Source of the DNA: Fodinibacter sp038258215
GTDB taxonomy: Bacteria; Actinomycetota; Actinomycetes; Actinomycetales; Dermatophilaceae
DNA length: 64,000 bases
Direction: 5' to 3'
Assembly: GCA_038258215.1 (NCBI GenBank)
Contig: JBBSQC010000014.1
Span: forward strand, 16,040-80,039
Shown: in pieces, positions 36,529-45,125 of the stretch
Numbering within the stretch: the stretch's first letter is position 1
Layout of the letters: each line of letters begins with the position of its first letter
Made by a program: the position numbers and the translations under genes
The notes under the pieces: model-generated
The model's input: the letters and a program-made list of their open reading frames with translations, nothing else
Database searches by the model: none
What the model was told of the DNA's origin: nothing

Positions 36529-37116
36529 ATGACCTCGACCGTCGGGCTCCTGCTCGCCGCCGGCGCCGGTCGGCGGATGGGCGGCCCCAAGGCCCTGCTC
36601 CGACTTCGCCCCGACGGACCGACACGGATCGAGACGGGGGTCGCCGAGCTGCGCGCCTGTGGGCTCGACCGTGTCGTCGTGGTCGTCGGGGCCGCCGCTG
36701 CGGAAGCCGGCCCGCTCGCCCAGGCGGCCGGTGCCGAGGTGGTCCACGCCGAGGGTTGGCAGGAGGGGATGGGGGCCTCCCTCCGCGCGGGACTCGCCGT
36801 CGTCATCGGCTCGGACCCCGTGCCCGAGCGCGCCCTGGTCACCCTCGTCGACCTGCCTGACGTCGGTGAGGCCGTGCACCGTCGGGTGCTCGGCTCGCCG
36901 GGTTCCAGCGCGGTGTTGGCGCGCGCGGCATTCGCCGGACGCCCCGGGCACCCCGTCCTGCTCGGCCGGGACCACTGGGCCGCGGTGCTGGCGGGCGCCG
37001 TCGGCGACCGTGGCGCCCGCGGCTACCTCGAGGGCCACGACGTCGACCTCGTGGAGTGCGGTGACCTCGCGACCGGGCGGGACGTCGACACGTCGGCGGA
37101 CCTCGGCAGGGGATGA
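36529..37116 (+). CDS. MocA/MobA-like molybdenum cofactor nucleotidyltransferase
   Basis: A 195-residue NTP-transferase. LLLAAGAGRRMGGPKALL is the nucleotide-binding loop with the Gly-rich and Lys residues of MobA/MocA. GWQEGMGASLRAGL matches the MocA block, and LVTLVDLPDV carries the metal-binding Asp. MocA adds CMP to Mo-molybdopterin to make the MCD cofactor used by CO-dehydrogenase/xanthine-dehydrogenase-type enzymes, which fits the cox-like genes downstream. CAGTCT lies six bases before ATG 36529, suggesting a leaderless start. It is divergent from the DUF4126 remnant. Confidence 0.85.
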   Translation: MTSTVGLLLAAGAGRRMGGPKALLRLRPDGPTRIETGVAELRACGLDRVVVVVGAAAAEAGPLAQAAGAEVVHAEGWQEGMGASLRAGLAVVIGSDPVPERALVTLVDLPDVGEAVHRRVLGSPGSSAVLARAAFAGRPGHPVLLGRDHWAAVLAGAVGDRGARGYLEGHDVDLVECGDLATGRDVDTSADLGRG

Positions 37117-37123
37117 TGGGGCG

Positions 37124-37501
37124 GTGAGCACGCGACGACGCTGGCCGGGGCGGGTCTACGACCACGGCAGCGAGCCGGACCCACGGTTCTCCCTCGCCAA
37201 CGAGCGCACCTTCCTGGCCTGGGTGCGCACCGGGCTGGCCCTCCTCGCCGGGGCGGCCGCGCTCGACGCCCTCGACCTCCCGCTCGACGACACCCTGCAG
37301 GCCCTGCTCGCGGCCCTCCTCGCCGTCGCGGCGCTGCTGACGGCCGGGGCCGCCTGGTGGGGCTGGGCGCGGGTGGAGCGGGCGATGCGCGAGGGCCGCG
37401 AGCTGCCGAACAACCCGGCGATGGCGGTGGTGCTGGCCGCCGTGGCCGTGGCCTCGGTCGTCATCGCGGTCTCGAGCCTGGTCCGGGGCACCACGTCGTG
37501 A
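37124..37501 (+). CDS. DUF202 (YidH-type) membrane protein
   Basis: A 125-residue membrane protein. SLANERTFLAWVRTGLALL is the DUF202/YidH signature, and three helices span about residues 35-55, 60-82 and 100-122. The function is unknown in the family. GTG 37124 follows a GGGG stretch and lies eight bases after the MocA-like gene. It overlaps the second DUF202 gene by four bases. Its place between the cofactor gene and moxR suggests it is part of the same transcript, but a role in the molybdenum enzyme is only a guess. Confidence 0.85.
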   Translation: MSTRRRWPGRVYDHGSEPDPRFSLANERTFLAWVRTGLALLAGAAALDALDLPLDDTLQALLAALLAVAALLTAGAAWWGWARVERAMREGRELPNNPAMAVVLAAVAVASVVIAVSSLVRGTTS

Positions 37502-37833
37502 GTGGAGCGGTGGCCGACCGCGGGGCCCAGCAGGAGCGCACGACGCTCGCCTGGCGTCGCACCGGTCTCGCCCTCGTGGTCGGGTCGCTGACCATCGGCC
37601 GGCTGACGCTGGACACCCTCGGGGTCGTCGTGGTCCTGCCGACCCTGCTCGCCGCCTCTCTGGCACTCTGGGTGGTCGTCGTCTCGCTCCGATCCCGCCG
37701 ACCAGCCCGCCGCGACGCCGGTGGCCGTTCGTTCACGGTGCTCCCGGACGGGCGGCTGCCCACGGTGGTGGCCGTGGCCGTCGGCTCCCTCGCCGTGGGG
37801 GAGCTGCTCGCGGCGCTCGCCGACCTCGCGTGA
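37498..37833 (+). CDS. Second DUF202 membrane protein
   Basis: A 111-residue membrane protein with QQERTTLAWRRTGLALVVGSL, a shorter DUF202 pattern, and three helices. The start GTG 37498 overlaps the previous stop (GTGA). The pair of unequal DUF202 genes looks like an ancient duplication whose products may form a heteromer. No catalytic residues are visible and the function is unknown. Confidence 0.82.
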   Translation: MSGAVADRGAQQERTTLAWRRTGLALVVGSLTIGRLTLDTLGVVVVLPTLLAASLALWVVVVSLRSRRPARRDAGGRSFTVLPDGRLPTVVAVAVGSLAVGELLAALADLA

Positions 37834-37876
37834 GCGTGTGCTTGGCGTGGGCGCCCGCGTCGGCAATGCTGACGCC

Positions 37877-38767
37877 ATGGACCCTCGGACGATGTTCGGA
37901 TCGGCAGACGACCTGGCGCGTGCCCTCGCCGGCACGGGGTACCTGGCGGACGACTCCCTGAGCACGGTCGCGTGGCTGTCCCTGCGGTTGGGCCGGCCGC
38001 TGCTCATGGAGGGTGAGCCCGGCACCGGCAAGACCGCCCTGGCCGAGGCCCTGGCCGAGTCGATGGACCTCCCGCTGATCCGGTTGCAGTGCTACGAGGG
38101 CATCGACGCGACGCAGGCCCTCTACGACTGGGACTTCCCCCGTCAGATTCTCCACGTGCGGGCCCTCGAGGCCGTCGAGGGGGCCGCGAGCGATGTGCGC
38201 GAGGTCGAGGAGGGCCTCTTCGACGAGCGGTTCCTGCTCGCCCGGCCGGTGCTGCGAGCGCTGCGTGACGCGCCCGTCGTGCTGCTCGTCGACGAGATCG
38301 ACCGCGCTGACGACGAGTTCGAGGCGTTCCTCCTGGAGGTGCTCTCCACCTGGCAGGTGACCATCCCCGAGCTCGGCCCGATCTCGGCATCCGTCCCTCC
38401 CGTGGTGGTGCTCACCTCCAACCGCACCCGTGAGCTGCACGACGCGCTGAAGCGGCGCTGCCTCTACCACTGGCTGGAGCACCCCGGCATCCAGCGTGAG
38501 CTCGCCATCCTGCGCAGCCGGGCTCCCGAGGTCAGCGCGGCACTCGCCGAGCAGGTGGTGCGCGTGGTGCACGCGATCCGCGCCGACCGAGACATGCTCA
38601 AGCCCCCTGGGGTCGCCGAGACGCTCGACTGGGCGCGGGCCCTGCACGAGCTCGGCACCATGGAGCTCGACACCGAGACGGCCGCCGCGACCCTGGGGGT
38701 GGCCGTGAAGTACCGCGAGGACGCGGAGCGGGTCCGCAAGGCGCTCGACGTGATGCTCGCCCGATGA
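37877..38767 (+). CDS. coxD: MoxR-type AAA+ ATPase (CoxD-like)
   Basis: A 296-residue AAA+ chaperone-like ATPase. Walker A GEPGTGKT is at residues 46-53, Walker B is VVLLVDEIDRADDEFE, and VVVLTSNRTRELHDALKRRC is sensor 1 plus the arginine-finger region. CoxD works with the VWA protein CoxE in maturing the Mo/Cu or Mo centre of CO-dehydrogenase-type enzymes. AATGCT six bases before ATG 37877 suggests a separate leaderless start. The stop overlaps coxE by four bases. Confidence 0.88.
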   Translation: MDPRTMFGSADDLARALAGTGYLADDSLSTVAWLSLRLGRPLLMEGEPGTGKTALAEALAESMDLPLIRLQCYEGIDATQALYDWDFPRQILHVRALEAVEGAASDVREVEEGLFDERFLLARPVLRALRDAPVVLLVDEIDRADDEFEAFLLEVLSTWQVTIPELGPISASVPPVVVLTSNRTRELHDALKRRCLYHWLEHPGIQRELAILRSRAPEVSAALAEQVVRVVHAIRADRDMLKPPGVAETLDWARALHELGTMELDTETAAATLGVAVKYREDAERVRKALDVMLAR

Positions 38768-39894
38768 GCACGTCCGGCGAGGCCCCGCAGGGTCTCCTGC
38801 TCCACCCGCCCGACGAGGTGCTCCTGGGCTTCGCTCGTGCGCTGCGGGCCGCGGGGGTGCCGGTGACGGCCGACCGGGAGCGCACCTACCTCGAGGCGGT
38901 CGCCCTCGCCGGCATCGAGCACCAACCGGCTGTCTACCACGCCGGTCGGGCCACGCTGTGTGGGTCCCCGGCCGACCTCGAGAGGTACGACCTGGTGTAT
39001 GCCGCGTGGTTCGGCGGGGAGCGGGCCGGCACCAACGCCCGCACCACCGTGACGGCGAGAGTGGCCCAGGCCGGGCTGGTGGCCTCGCGAGGCGGCGAGC
39101 AGGAGCAGGGGGACAGCCAGGAGGTGCACGCGACGGCCAGCGCCACGGAGGTGCTCCGGCACCGGGACGTCGCGACCCTGGACCGGCGCGAGCGGGAGCA
39201 GCTGGCTGCCCTGTTCGCGGCCCTGCGCCCGAGGGCCCCGCGCCGGCGCGCCCACCGGCAGAGCCCGCACCGACGGGGGACGGTCGACGCGCGGCGCACG
39301 ATGCGCTCGACCCTGCGCCGGATGGGGGAGCCGGGCGAGCTGATGTGGCGGGCGCGGGGCACCAGGCCCCGGCGCGTCGTGCTCCTCGTCGACGTGTCCG
39401 GCTCGATGAGCGCCTACGCCGACGCGCTGATCCGGCTCGCACACACGTACTGCTCGGCAGGCTTCCCCGTCGAGGTCTTCACGCTCGGGACGCGGCTCAC
39501 CCACATCACCCGGCCGTTGCGCCAGCGCGACCCCGACCGGGCGATCGTCGCGGCCGGCGAGGCGATCCCGGACTGGTCCGGCGGCACCCGGCTGGCAGAG
39601 GGGATGAAGGCCTTCCTGGACCGCTGGGGGCGCCGGGGGATGGCCCGGGGCGCCGTCGTCGTGGTCTTCAGCGACGGGTGGGAGCGGGAGCAGCCGGAGG
39701 CGCTGGGGGAGCAGGTGCGGCGGCTGCACGCCGTCGCCCACCGGGTGGTGTGGGTCAACCCGCACCGGGGTCGACCGGGCTACGAAGCCGTGCAAGGAGG
39801 CATCATGGCGGTGCTGCCCCATGTCGACGACTTCGTCGCGGGGCACTCGATGGCGGCGTTCGAGGAGCTGACGGAGGTGGTGGCGCGTGCGTGA
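38764..39894 (+). CDS. coxE: VWA domain-containing protein CoxE
   Basis: A 376-residue CoxE-type protein. The N-terminal half is helical and rich in Arg and Glu. The C-terminal half is a von Willebrand A domain with the metal-dependent adhesion site D210-V-S-G-S214 and a later GGTRLAEGM threonine. It forms the MoxR-VWA pair with the preceding gene, which in oligotropha-type systems is required for active-site assembly. It starts at ATG 38764 inside the coxD end, and its own end overlaps the XdhC gene by eight bases. A basic segment, PRAPRRRAHRQSPHRRG, precedes the VWA domain. Confidence 0.87.
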   Translation: MSTSGEAPQGLLLHPPDEVLLGFARALRAAGVPVTADRERTYLEAVALAGIEHQPAVYHAGRATLCGSPADLERYDLVYAAWFGGERAGTNARTTVTARVAQAGLVASRGGEQEQGDSQEVHATASATEVLRHRDVATLDRREREQLAALFAALRPRAPRRRAHRQSPHRRGTVDARRTMRSTLRRMGEPGELMWRARGTRPRRVVLLVDVSGSMSAYADALIRLAHTYCSAGFPVEVFTLGTRLTHITRPLRQRDPDRAIVAAGEAIPDWSGGTRLAEGMKAFLDRWGRRGMARGAVVVVFSDGWEREQPEALGEQVRRLHAVAHRVVWVNPHRGRPGYEAVQGGIMAVLPHVDDFVAGHSMAAFEELTEVVARA

Positions 39895-41155
39895 CGTGCT
39901 CCCTGACCTGCTGCGCTGGTGGCGGGCCGGTGCCGAGGTCGGCGTCGGCACCGTCGTCGCGACCTTCCAGTCGGCGCCTCGCCCCGCGGGCGCATCGATG
40001 CTCGTCGGCCCGGAGGGTGAGGCCGTGGGCTCGGTGTCCGGGGGGTGCGTCGAGGGGGCGGTCTACGAGCTGGGGCAGGAGGTGGTGGTCTCGGGCCGGC
40101 CGGTCCTACAGCGCTACGGCGTGTCCGACGACGACGCGTTCGCCGTGGGCCTCACCTGTGGCGGCATCCTCGACGTGTTCGTGGAGTCGGTGTCGCAGGC
40201 CAGCTTCCCCGAGCTGGGGGCGGTCGCTGACGACATCGAGGCCGGCCGGCCGGTCGCGGTCGCGACGGTCATCGCCCACCCCGAACCGGCGTGGGTCGGG
40301 CGGCGGCTCGTGGTCCGTCCCGAGGATGCCGGCCCCGGCCCCACGGCCCCTGCCGGGGCCGATACGTCCCCACACCGCTCGACCTGCCACTCCGCCGGGG
40401 GGACGTTGGGCTCGCCCCGGGCCGATGCCGCCGTCACCGACGACGTCCGAGGGCTCCTCGCCGCGGGTCGCACCGAGACCCTGACCTACGGGCCGGACGG
40501 CGAGCGCCGCGGTGAGGGGATGCGGGTCTTCGTCGCGGCCTTCGCGCCGCGCCCCCGGATGGTGGTCTTCGGCGCCATCGACTTCGCCGCTGCGGTGGCC
40601 CAGGTGGGTGCCTTCCTCGGCTACCGGGTGACCGTCTGCGACGCGCGCCCGGTCTTCGCCACCGCCACGCGGTTCCCGGCGGCCGACGAGGTGGTGGTGA
40701 CCTGGCCGCACCGCTACCTCGCGGAGGAGGTGGCGCAGGGGCGCATCGACCCACGCACCGTCATCTGCGTCTTGACCCACGACCCGAAGTTCGACGTCCC
40801 GGTGCTCGAGGTCGCCCTCCGCCTGCCCGACGTGGCGTTCGTCGGGGCGATGGGTTCGCGGCGCACCCACGAGGACCGGCTCGAGCGGCTCCGCGAGGCG
40901 GGGCTGACCTCCGAAGAGCTCGCCCGCCTGTCCTCGCCGATCGGCCTGGACCTGGGAGCCCGCACCCCGGAGGAGACGGCGGTGTCGATCGCCGCCGAGG
41001 TCGTGGCCCTGCGGTGGGGTGGCGACGGGCGTCGGCTGCAGGACACCGGTGGTCCCATCCACCACCACGGCACCACCCAGCCCGCCACGAACGGCGACTC
41101 CCCGAGCCGCGACTCGACGAAGGGCGAGGCAACGAACGGCAACTCCGCAGGGTGA
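39887..41155 (+). CDS. XdhC/CoxF family maturation protein
   Basis: A 422-residue XdhC/CoxI-family protein. These bind Moco, help its sulfuration and hand it to molybdenum hydroxylases. The N-terminal domain has SAPRPAGASMLV and VGSVSGGCVEGAVYE with the conserved Cys. The C-terminal Rossmann domain begins MVVFGAIDFAAAVAQ and includes LTHDPKFDVPVLEVAL and AFVGAMGSRRTHEDR. A variable linker of about 45 residues joins them. The last 30 residues are Asn/Ser/Thr-rich and look unstructured. The GTG start overlaps coxE. After this gene comes a 161-base gap before coxS. Confidence 0.88.
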   Translation: MRDVLPDLLRWWRAGAEVGVGTVVATFQSAPRPAGASMLVGPEGEAVGSVSGGCVEGAVYELGQEVVVSGRPVLQRYGVSDDDAFAVGLTCGGILDVFVESVSQASFPELGAVADDIEAGRPVAVATVIAHPEPAWVGRRLVVRPEDAGPGPTAPAGADTSPHRSTCHSAGGTLGSPRADAAVTDDVRGLLAAGRTETLTYGPDGERRGEGMRVFVAAFAPRPRMVVFGAIDFAAAVAQVGAFLGYRVTVCDARPVFATATRFPAADEVVVTWPHRYLAEEVAQGRIDPRTVICVLTHDPKFDVPVLEVALRLPDVAFVGAMGSRRTHEDRLERLREAGLTSEELARLSSPIGLDLGARTPEETAVSIAAEVVALRWGGDGRRLQDTGGPIHHHGTTQPATNGDSPSRDSTKGEATNGNSAG

Positions 41156-41316
41156 GGCCCCGGGGCTTTCTTCTCGGGAAAGTCGACGGCCGAACGCGGT
41201 CCGGTCGTGGAATCGTTCGACGTTCAACAGGTTTTTCGGCGAAGGCCCTTGTCTTGTGGGGCCGAACTTGTGAGGATCACGAAGAACGACACGATCCCCT
41301 CCCGAAGGAGTCACCG

Positions 41317-41799
41317 ATGACTCGCGTCAACGTCACGGTCGACGGAGTGAGCAGCTCCGACGACGTCGAACCGCGCATGCTGCTGGTCCACTACCTCCGA
41401 GAGACCCTCGGCAAGGTGGGCACCGTGGTGGGGTGTGACACGAGCAACTGCGGAGCCTGCACGGTGCACCTCGACGGGCGCAGCGTGAAGTCCTGCAACG
41501 TCCTCGCGGTGCAGGCCGACGGGCACGAGGTGACGACGATCGAGGGCATCGCGCCCCACGGCGAGCTGCACCCGATGCAGCAGTCCTTCCACGACAACCA
41601 CGCCCTCCAGTGCGGCTACTGCACGCCCGGCATGATCATGCAGGCCATCGACCTGCTGGGTAGCAACCCGGACCCCACGGAGGACGAGATCCGGGTCGGC
41701 CTCGAAGGCAACCTGTGCCGGTGCACGGGCTACCACAACATCGTCAAGGCGGTGGCGGCGTGCGCGAGCTCGGCCGTGCCGCAGGGGAGTGACGCCTGA
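41317..41799 (+). CDS. coxS: Molybdenum hydroxylase small [2Fe-2S] subunit
   Basis: A 160-residue iron-sulfur subunit that passes electrons from the Mo site to the FAD subunit. The plant-type cluster is ligated by GCDTSNCGACTVHLDG and a following SC. The second cluster sits in ALQCGYCTPGMIM and LEGNLCRCTGYHNIV. ATG 41317 has GAAGGAG six bases upstream. It shares one base with the coxL start (TGATG). The 161-base gap upstream has a GC palindrome followed by T-rich DNA (41160-41180) and may contain a promoter, which suggests the structural genes can be expressed apart from the maturation genes. Confidence 0.93.
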   Translation: MTRVNVTVDGVSSSDDVEPRMLLVHYLRETLGKVGTVVGCDTSNCGACTVHLDGRSVKSCNVLAVQADGHEVTTIEGIAPHGELHPMQQSFHDNHALQCGYCTPGMIMQAIDLLGSNPDPTEDEIRVGLEGNLCRCTGYHNIVKAVAACASSAVPQGSDA

Positions 41800-44273
41800 T
41801 GACCGCCGTCGACGACCGCCCGACCACCGAGGTCGGCGCCGCGCGCAAGCGCAAGGAGGACCAGCGCCTCATCACCGGTCGCACCAGGTGGACCGACAAC
41901 ATCCAGCTTCCCGGCATGCTGCACCTCGCGATGGTGCGAAGCCCGTTCGCCCACGCCACCATCACCGGCATCGACGCCACCGAGGCGCGCGCCGCTGACG
42001 GCGTGATCGCGGTCTTCACCGGCGCCGACCTCGCCGACATCCAGGGCGTCAACATCAACGCGTGGCCGATCACGACCGACCAGGTCACCCCCACCCACCT
42101 CCCGGTCCCCGCCGACCGGGTCGCCCACACCGGCGAGATCGTCGCCGTCGTGGTGGCCCGCAGTGCCGCCAGGGCGAGGGATGCCGCGGAGCTGGTCGAC
42201 GTCGACTCCGACGAGCTGCCGGCGGTGCTCGACATGAAGGAGGCCCTGACCGACAGCGTCCTCGCCCACCCCGACCTCGGCACCAACAAGTCCGCGTTCT
42301 GGAAGCTCGACTCGGCCGAGCAGGGCAGCGGCGGCGATGTGGACGAGGCGATCGCCACGGCGCGCCAGGACGGCATCCTCATCAAGCGGGAGTACCGCCA
42401 GCAGCGGCTGATCCCCGCCTTCATGGAGCCGCGCTCGACCGTCGTCGACCCCACCGGCGAGCAGGTGGTGATGTGGTCGGCGACCCAGGTGCCGCACATC
42501 CTCCGCTTCGCCATCGCGGCGACGACGGGCCTTCCCGAGTCCAAGATCCGGGTCATCGCCCCGGACGTCGGCGGCGGGTTCGGTGGCAAGCTCCAGACCA
42601 CTCCCGAGGAGTTCGCCACCCTTGCCGTCGCGCGCAAGCTGGGCAAGCCGTGCAAGTTCACCGAGACGCGCTCCGAGACGATGATCTCGTGCCACCACGG
42701 CCGGGACCAGTGGCAGACGCTGACCCTCGCTGCGGAGAAGGACGGCACGGTGACCGGCCTGAAGGTCGAGCTGCTCGCCGACCTGGGTGCCTACGTCGCC
42801 ATCATGGGCGGTGGCGTGCCGGTGCTCGGGGCGTGGATGTTCAACTCGATCTACAAGTTCCCGGCCTACCAGTTCAACTGCCAGACGGTCCTCACCAACA
42901 AGACGTGGGTCGACGCCTACCGCGGGGCCGGCCGGCCCGAGGCCACGTTCGCCATCGAACGGATGATGGACGAGCTCGCCGCGGAGGTCGGCGTCGACCC
43001 GATCGCGATCCGCGAGAAGAACTGGATCACCCACGAGGAGTTCCCGTTCACGACCGTGGCGGGCATGACCTACGACTCGGGCAACTACGAGGCGGCGACG
43101 GCCAAGGCGCTGGAGCTCTTCGGCTATGACGACCTGCGCGCCGAGCAGAAGAAGCGCCGCGACGCGGGTGACCCGGTGCAGCTGGGCATCGGGGTCTCGA
43201 CGTTCACCGAGATGTGCGGTCTCGCCCCCTCACGGGTGCTCGGCTCGCTCAACTACGGTGCCGGCGGCTGGGAGAGCGCGAGCATCCGCATGCTCGCCAC
43301 CGGCACCGTCGAGGTGCTCACAGGATCGTCGGCGCACGGTCAGGGTCACGAGACGGCGTGGAGCCAGATCGTCGCCGACCGGCTCGGTATCCCCTTCGAG
43401 AACATCGAGGTGCTCCACGGCGACACCCAGATCGCCCCCAAGGGCATGGACACCTACGGGTCGCGCTCGCTCGTCGTCGGTGGCGAGGCCCTCGTGCTCG
43501 CGGCCGACAAGGTCATCGAGAAGGCCAAACCGATCGCGGCGCACCTCCTCGAGGCCAGCGTCGACGACCTCGAGTTCAGTGCCGGTCGGTTCACGGTCAA
43601 GGGCACGGACAAGGGTGTCGGGCTCACCGACGTGGCCCTCGCGACCTTCGCGGCCCACAACCTCCCCGACGGCACCGAGCCGAGCCTCGACGCCGACGCG
43701 ACGTTCGACCCGGTGACCTTCTCCTTTCCCCACGGAACACACCTGTGCGCGATGGAGGTCGACACCGAGACCGGGGCCACGACGATGCGGTCCTACGTCT
43801 GCGTCGACGACATCGGCACCATCGTCAACCCGCTGATCGTCGAGGGTCAGATCCACGGCGGGCTGCTCCAGGGCATCGCGCAGGCGCTCTGGGAGGGAGC
43901 GGAGTACGACGACAACGGCACGCTCGTGTCCGGGTCCTTCGTCGACTACACCCTCCCGACCGCCGCCGACACGATCAACTTCGTCAGCGAGCACACGACC
44001 TCTCCGTCGACGACGAACACCTTGGGTGTCAAGGGTGTCGGCGAGGCCGGCACCATCGCGTCCACGCCGGCGGTCGTCAACGCCATCGTCGACGCGGTGC
44101 GCCACCTGGGCATCGACGACATCCAGATGCCGTGCACGCCCGAACGGGTGTGGAAGGCGATCCAGGGCGCTGGACAGGCCGCACCGGTCACCGACGACGC
44201 TCAGCCCCACTTCGCGGCCGATGCGCCCAACCAGGACCCAGCCAGCGGATCGACGGACGGAGCAGACCAGTGA
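41799..44273 (+). CDS. coxL: Molybdenum hydroxylase large subunit, form II CoxL-like
   Basis: An 824-residue molybdopterin-binding subunit. The active-site loop is AYRGAGR at residues 373-379, which marks form II CO-dehydrogenase-like proteins. True form I CO dehydrogenase has AYxCSFR with the Cu-binding Cys, which is absent here. APDVGGGFGGKLQT and the GSSAHGQGHET segment bind Moco, and Glu749 in KGVGEAG is the expected catalytic base. The substrate could be a purine, aldehyde, nicotinate-like heterocycle or CO at low efficiency. It cannot be fixed from sequence. The C-terminal 40 residues are Ala/Asp/Gln-rich. The stop overlaps coxM by four bases. Confidence 0.9.
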   Translation: MTAVDDRPTTEVGAARKRKEDQRLITGRTRWTDNIQLPGMLHLAMVRSPFAHATITGIDATEARAADGVIAVFTGADLADIQGVNINAWPITTDQVTPTHLPVPADRVAHTGEIVAVVVARSAARARDAAELVDVDSDELPAVLDMKEALTDSVLAHPDLGTNKSAFWKLDSAEQGSGGDVDEAIATARQDGILIKREYRQQRLIPAFMEPRSTVVDPTGEQVVMWSATQVPHILRFAIAATTGLPESKIRVIAPDVGGGFGGKLQTTPEEFATLAVARKLGKPCKFTETRSETMISCHHGRDQWQTLTLAAEKDGTVTGLKVELLADLGAYVAIMGGGVPVLGAWMFNSIYKFPAYQFNCQTVLTNKTWVDAYRGAGRPEATFAIERMMDELAAEVGVDPIAIREKNWITHEEFPFTTVAGMTYDSGNYEAATAKALELFGYDDLRAEQKKRRDAGDPVQLGIGVSTFTEMCGLAPSRVLGSLNYGAGGWESASIRMLATGTVEVLTGSSAHGQGHETAWSQIVADRLGIPFENIEVLHGDTQIAPKGMDTYGSRSLVVGGEALVLAADKVIEKAKPIAAHLLEASVDDLEFSAGRFTVKGTDKGVGLTDVALATFAAHNLPDGTEPSLDADATFDPVTFSFPHGTHLCAMEVDTETGATTMRSYVCVDDIGTIVNPLIVEGQIHGGLLQGIAQALWEGAEYDDNGTLVSGSFVDYTLPTAADTINFVSEHTTSPSTTNTLGVKGVGEAGTIASTPAVVNAIVDAVRHLGIDDIQMPCTPERVWKAIQGAGQAAPVTDDAQPHFAADAPNQDPASGSTDGADQ

Positions 44274-45118
44274 TTCCCGCAGCGTTCGACTACCTGGCCC
44301 CGACGAGTGTGGAGGAGGCCCTCGCGGCACTGGCCGAGGGCGGCGACGAGGCGAAGGTCATGGCCGGCGGCCAGTCGCTCCTCCCGATCCTGCGGATGCG
44401 GCTCAACGCGCCGGAGCAGGTCATCGACCTCGGCCGGATCGAGGCCCTGCGCGGCATCCGCGACGACGGCGACCACATCGTCATCGGCGCCATGACGCCC
44501 TACAGCGACGTCGTCGAGAGCGACCTGGTCCGCGAGCACGCCGGTGTGCTCGTCGACGCGATCCGCGAGGTCGCCGACCCCCAGATCCGCCACCGCGGCA
44601 CCGTGGGTGGCGCCCTGGTGCACGCGGACCCCGCCGGCGACGTGGGCGCGCCGGTGCTCGCCCTGGGTGCCGAGCTGGTCATCGCGGGCCCCGGTGGTGA
44701 GCGCACCGTCGCGGCCGACGACTTCTTCGTCGACCTCTTCGAGACCGCTGTCGGTGAGGGCGAGCTGCTCACGGCGATCCGCATCCCCAAGCACACGGGC
44801 TGGGGGTCGCGCTACGAGAAGTTCGTGCGGGTCTCGCACCAGTGGTCGATCGTCGCCGTGGCGGCCACCGTGCGCGTCGAGGGCGGGTTGATCCAGGAGG
44901 CCAGGATCGGCCTGACCAACATGGGCTCGACCCCGTTGCGCGCGCGTGGCGTGGAGGAGGCCCTGGTCGGGAAGGCCATGGACGACGTGCCGGCCGCGTG
45001 CGCTGGTGCCGCCGAGGGCACCAACCCGCCGAGCGACCTCAACGGTGACAGCGACTACCGCCGCCACCTCGCCGGGGTGCTGACCCGCCGCGCCGTGCTG
45101 TCCGCGATGGGCGGCTGA
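44270..45118 (+). CDS. coxM: Molybdenum hydroxylase FAD-binding subunit
   Basis: A 282-residue FAD subunit. FDYLAPTSVEEALAAL starts the domain. KVMAGGQSLLPILRMRL is the first FAD-binding loop and RHRGTVGGALVHADPAGD the second, as in CoxM and xanthine dehydrogenase FAD domains. The start GTG 44270 overlaps the coxL stop (GTGA). With CoxS and CoxL it completes the (LMS)2 hydroxylase. Electrons should pass to quinone or another acceptor. Confidence 0.92.
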   Translation: MIPAAFDYLAPTSVEEALAALAEGGDEAKVMAGGQSLLPILRMRLNAPEQVIDLGRIEALRGIRDDGDHIVIGAMTPYSDVVESDLVREHAGVLVDAIREVADPQIRHRGTVGGALVHADPAGDVGAPVLALGAELVIAGPGGERTVAADDFFVDLFETAVGEGELLTAIRIPKHTGWGSRYEKFVRVSHQWSIVAVAATVRVEGGLIQEARIGLTNMGSTPLRARGVEEALVGKAMDDVPAACAGAAEGTNPPSDLNGDSDYRRHLAGVLTRRAVLSAMGG

Positions 45119-45125
45119 CCGCCGC

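Noticed and set aside
41799..44273. Classical CO dehydrogenase (form I)
   Set aside because: The active-site loop is AYRGAGR, without the Cys of AYxCSFR, so a true CO dehydrogenase should not be claimed.
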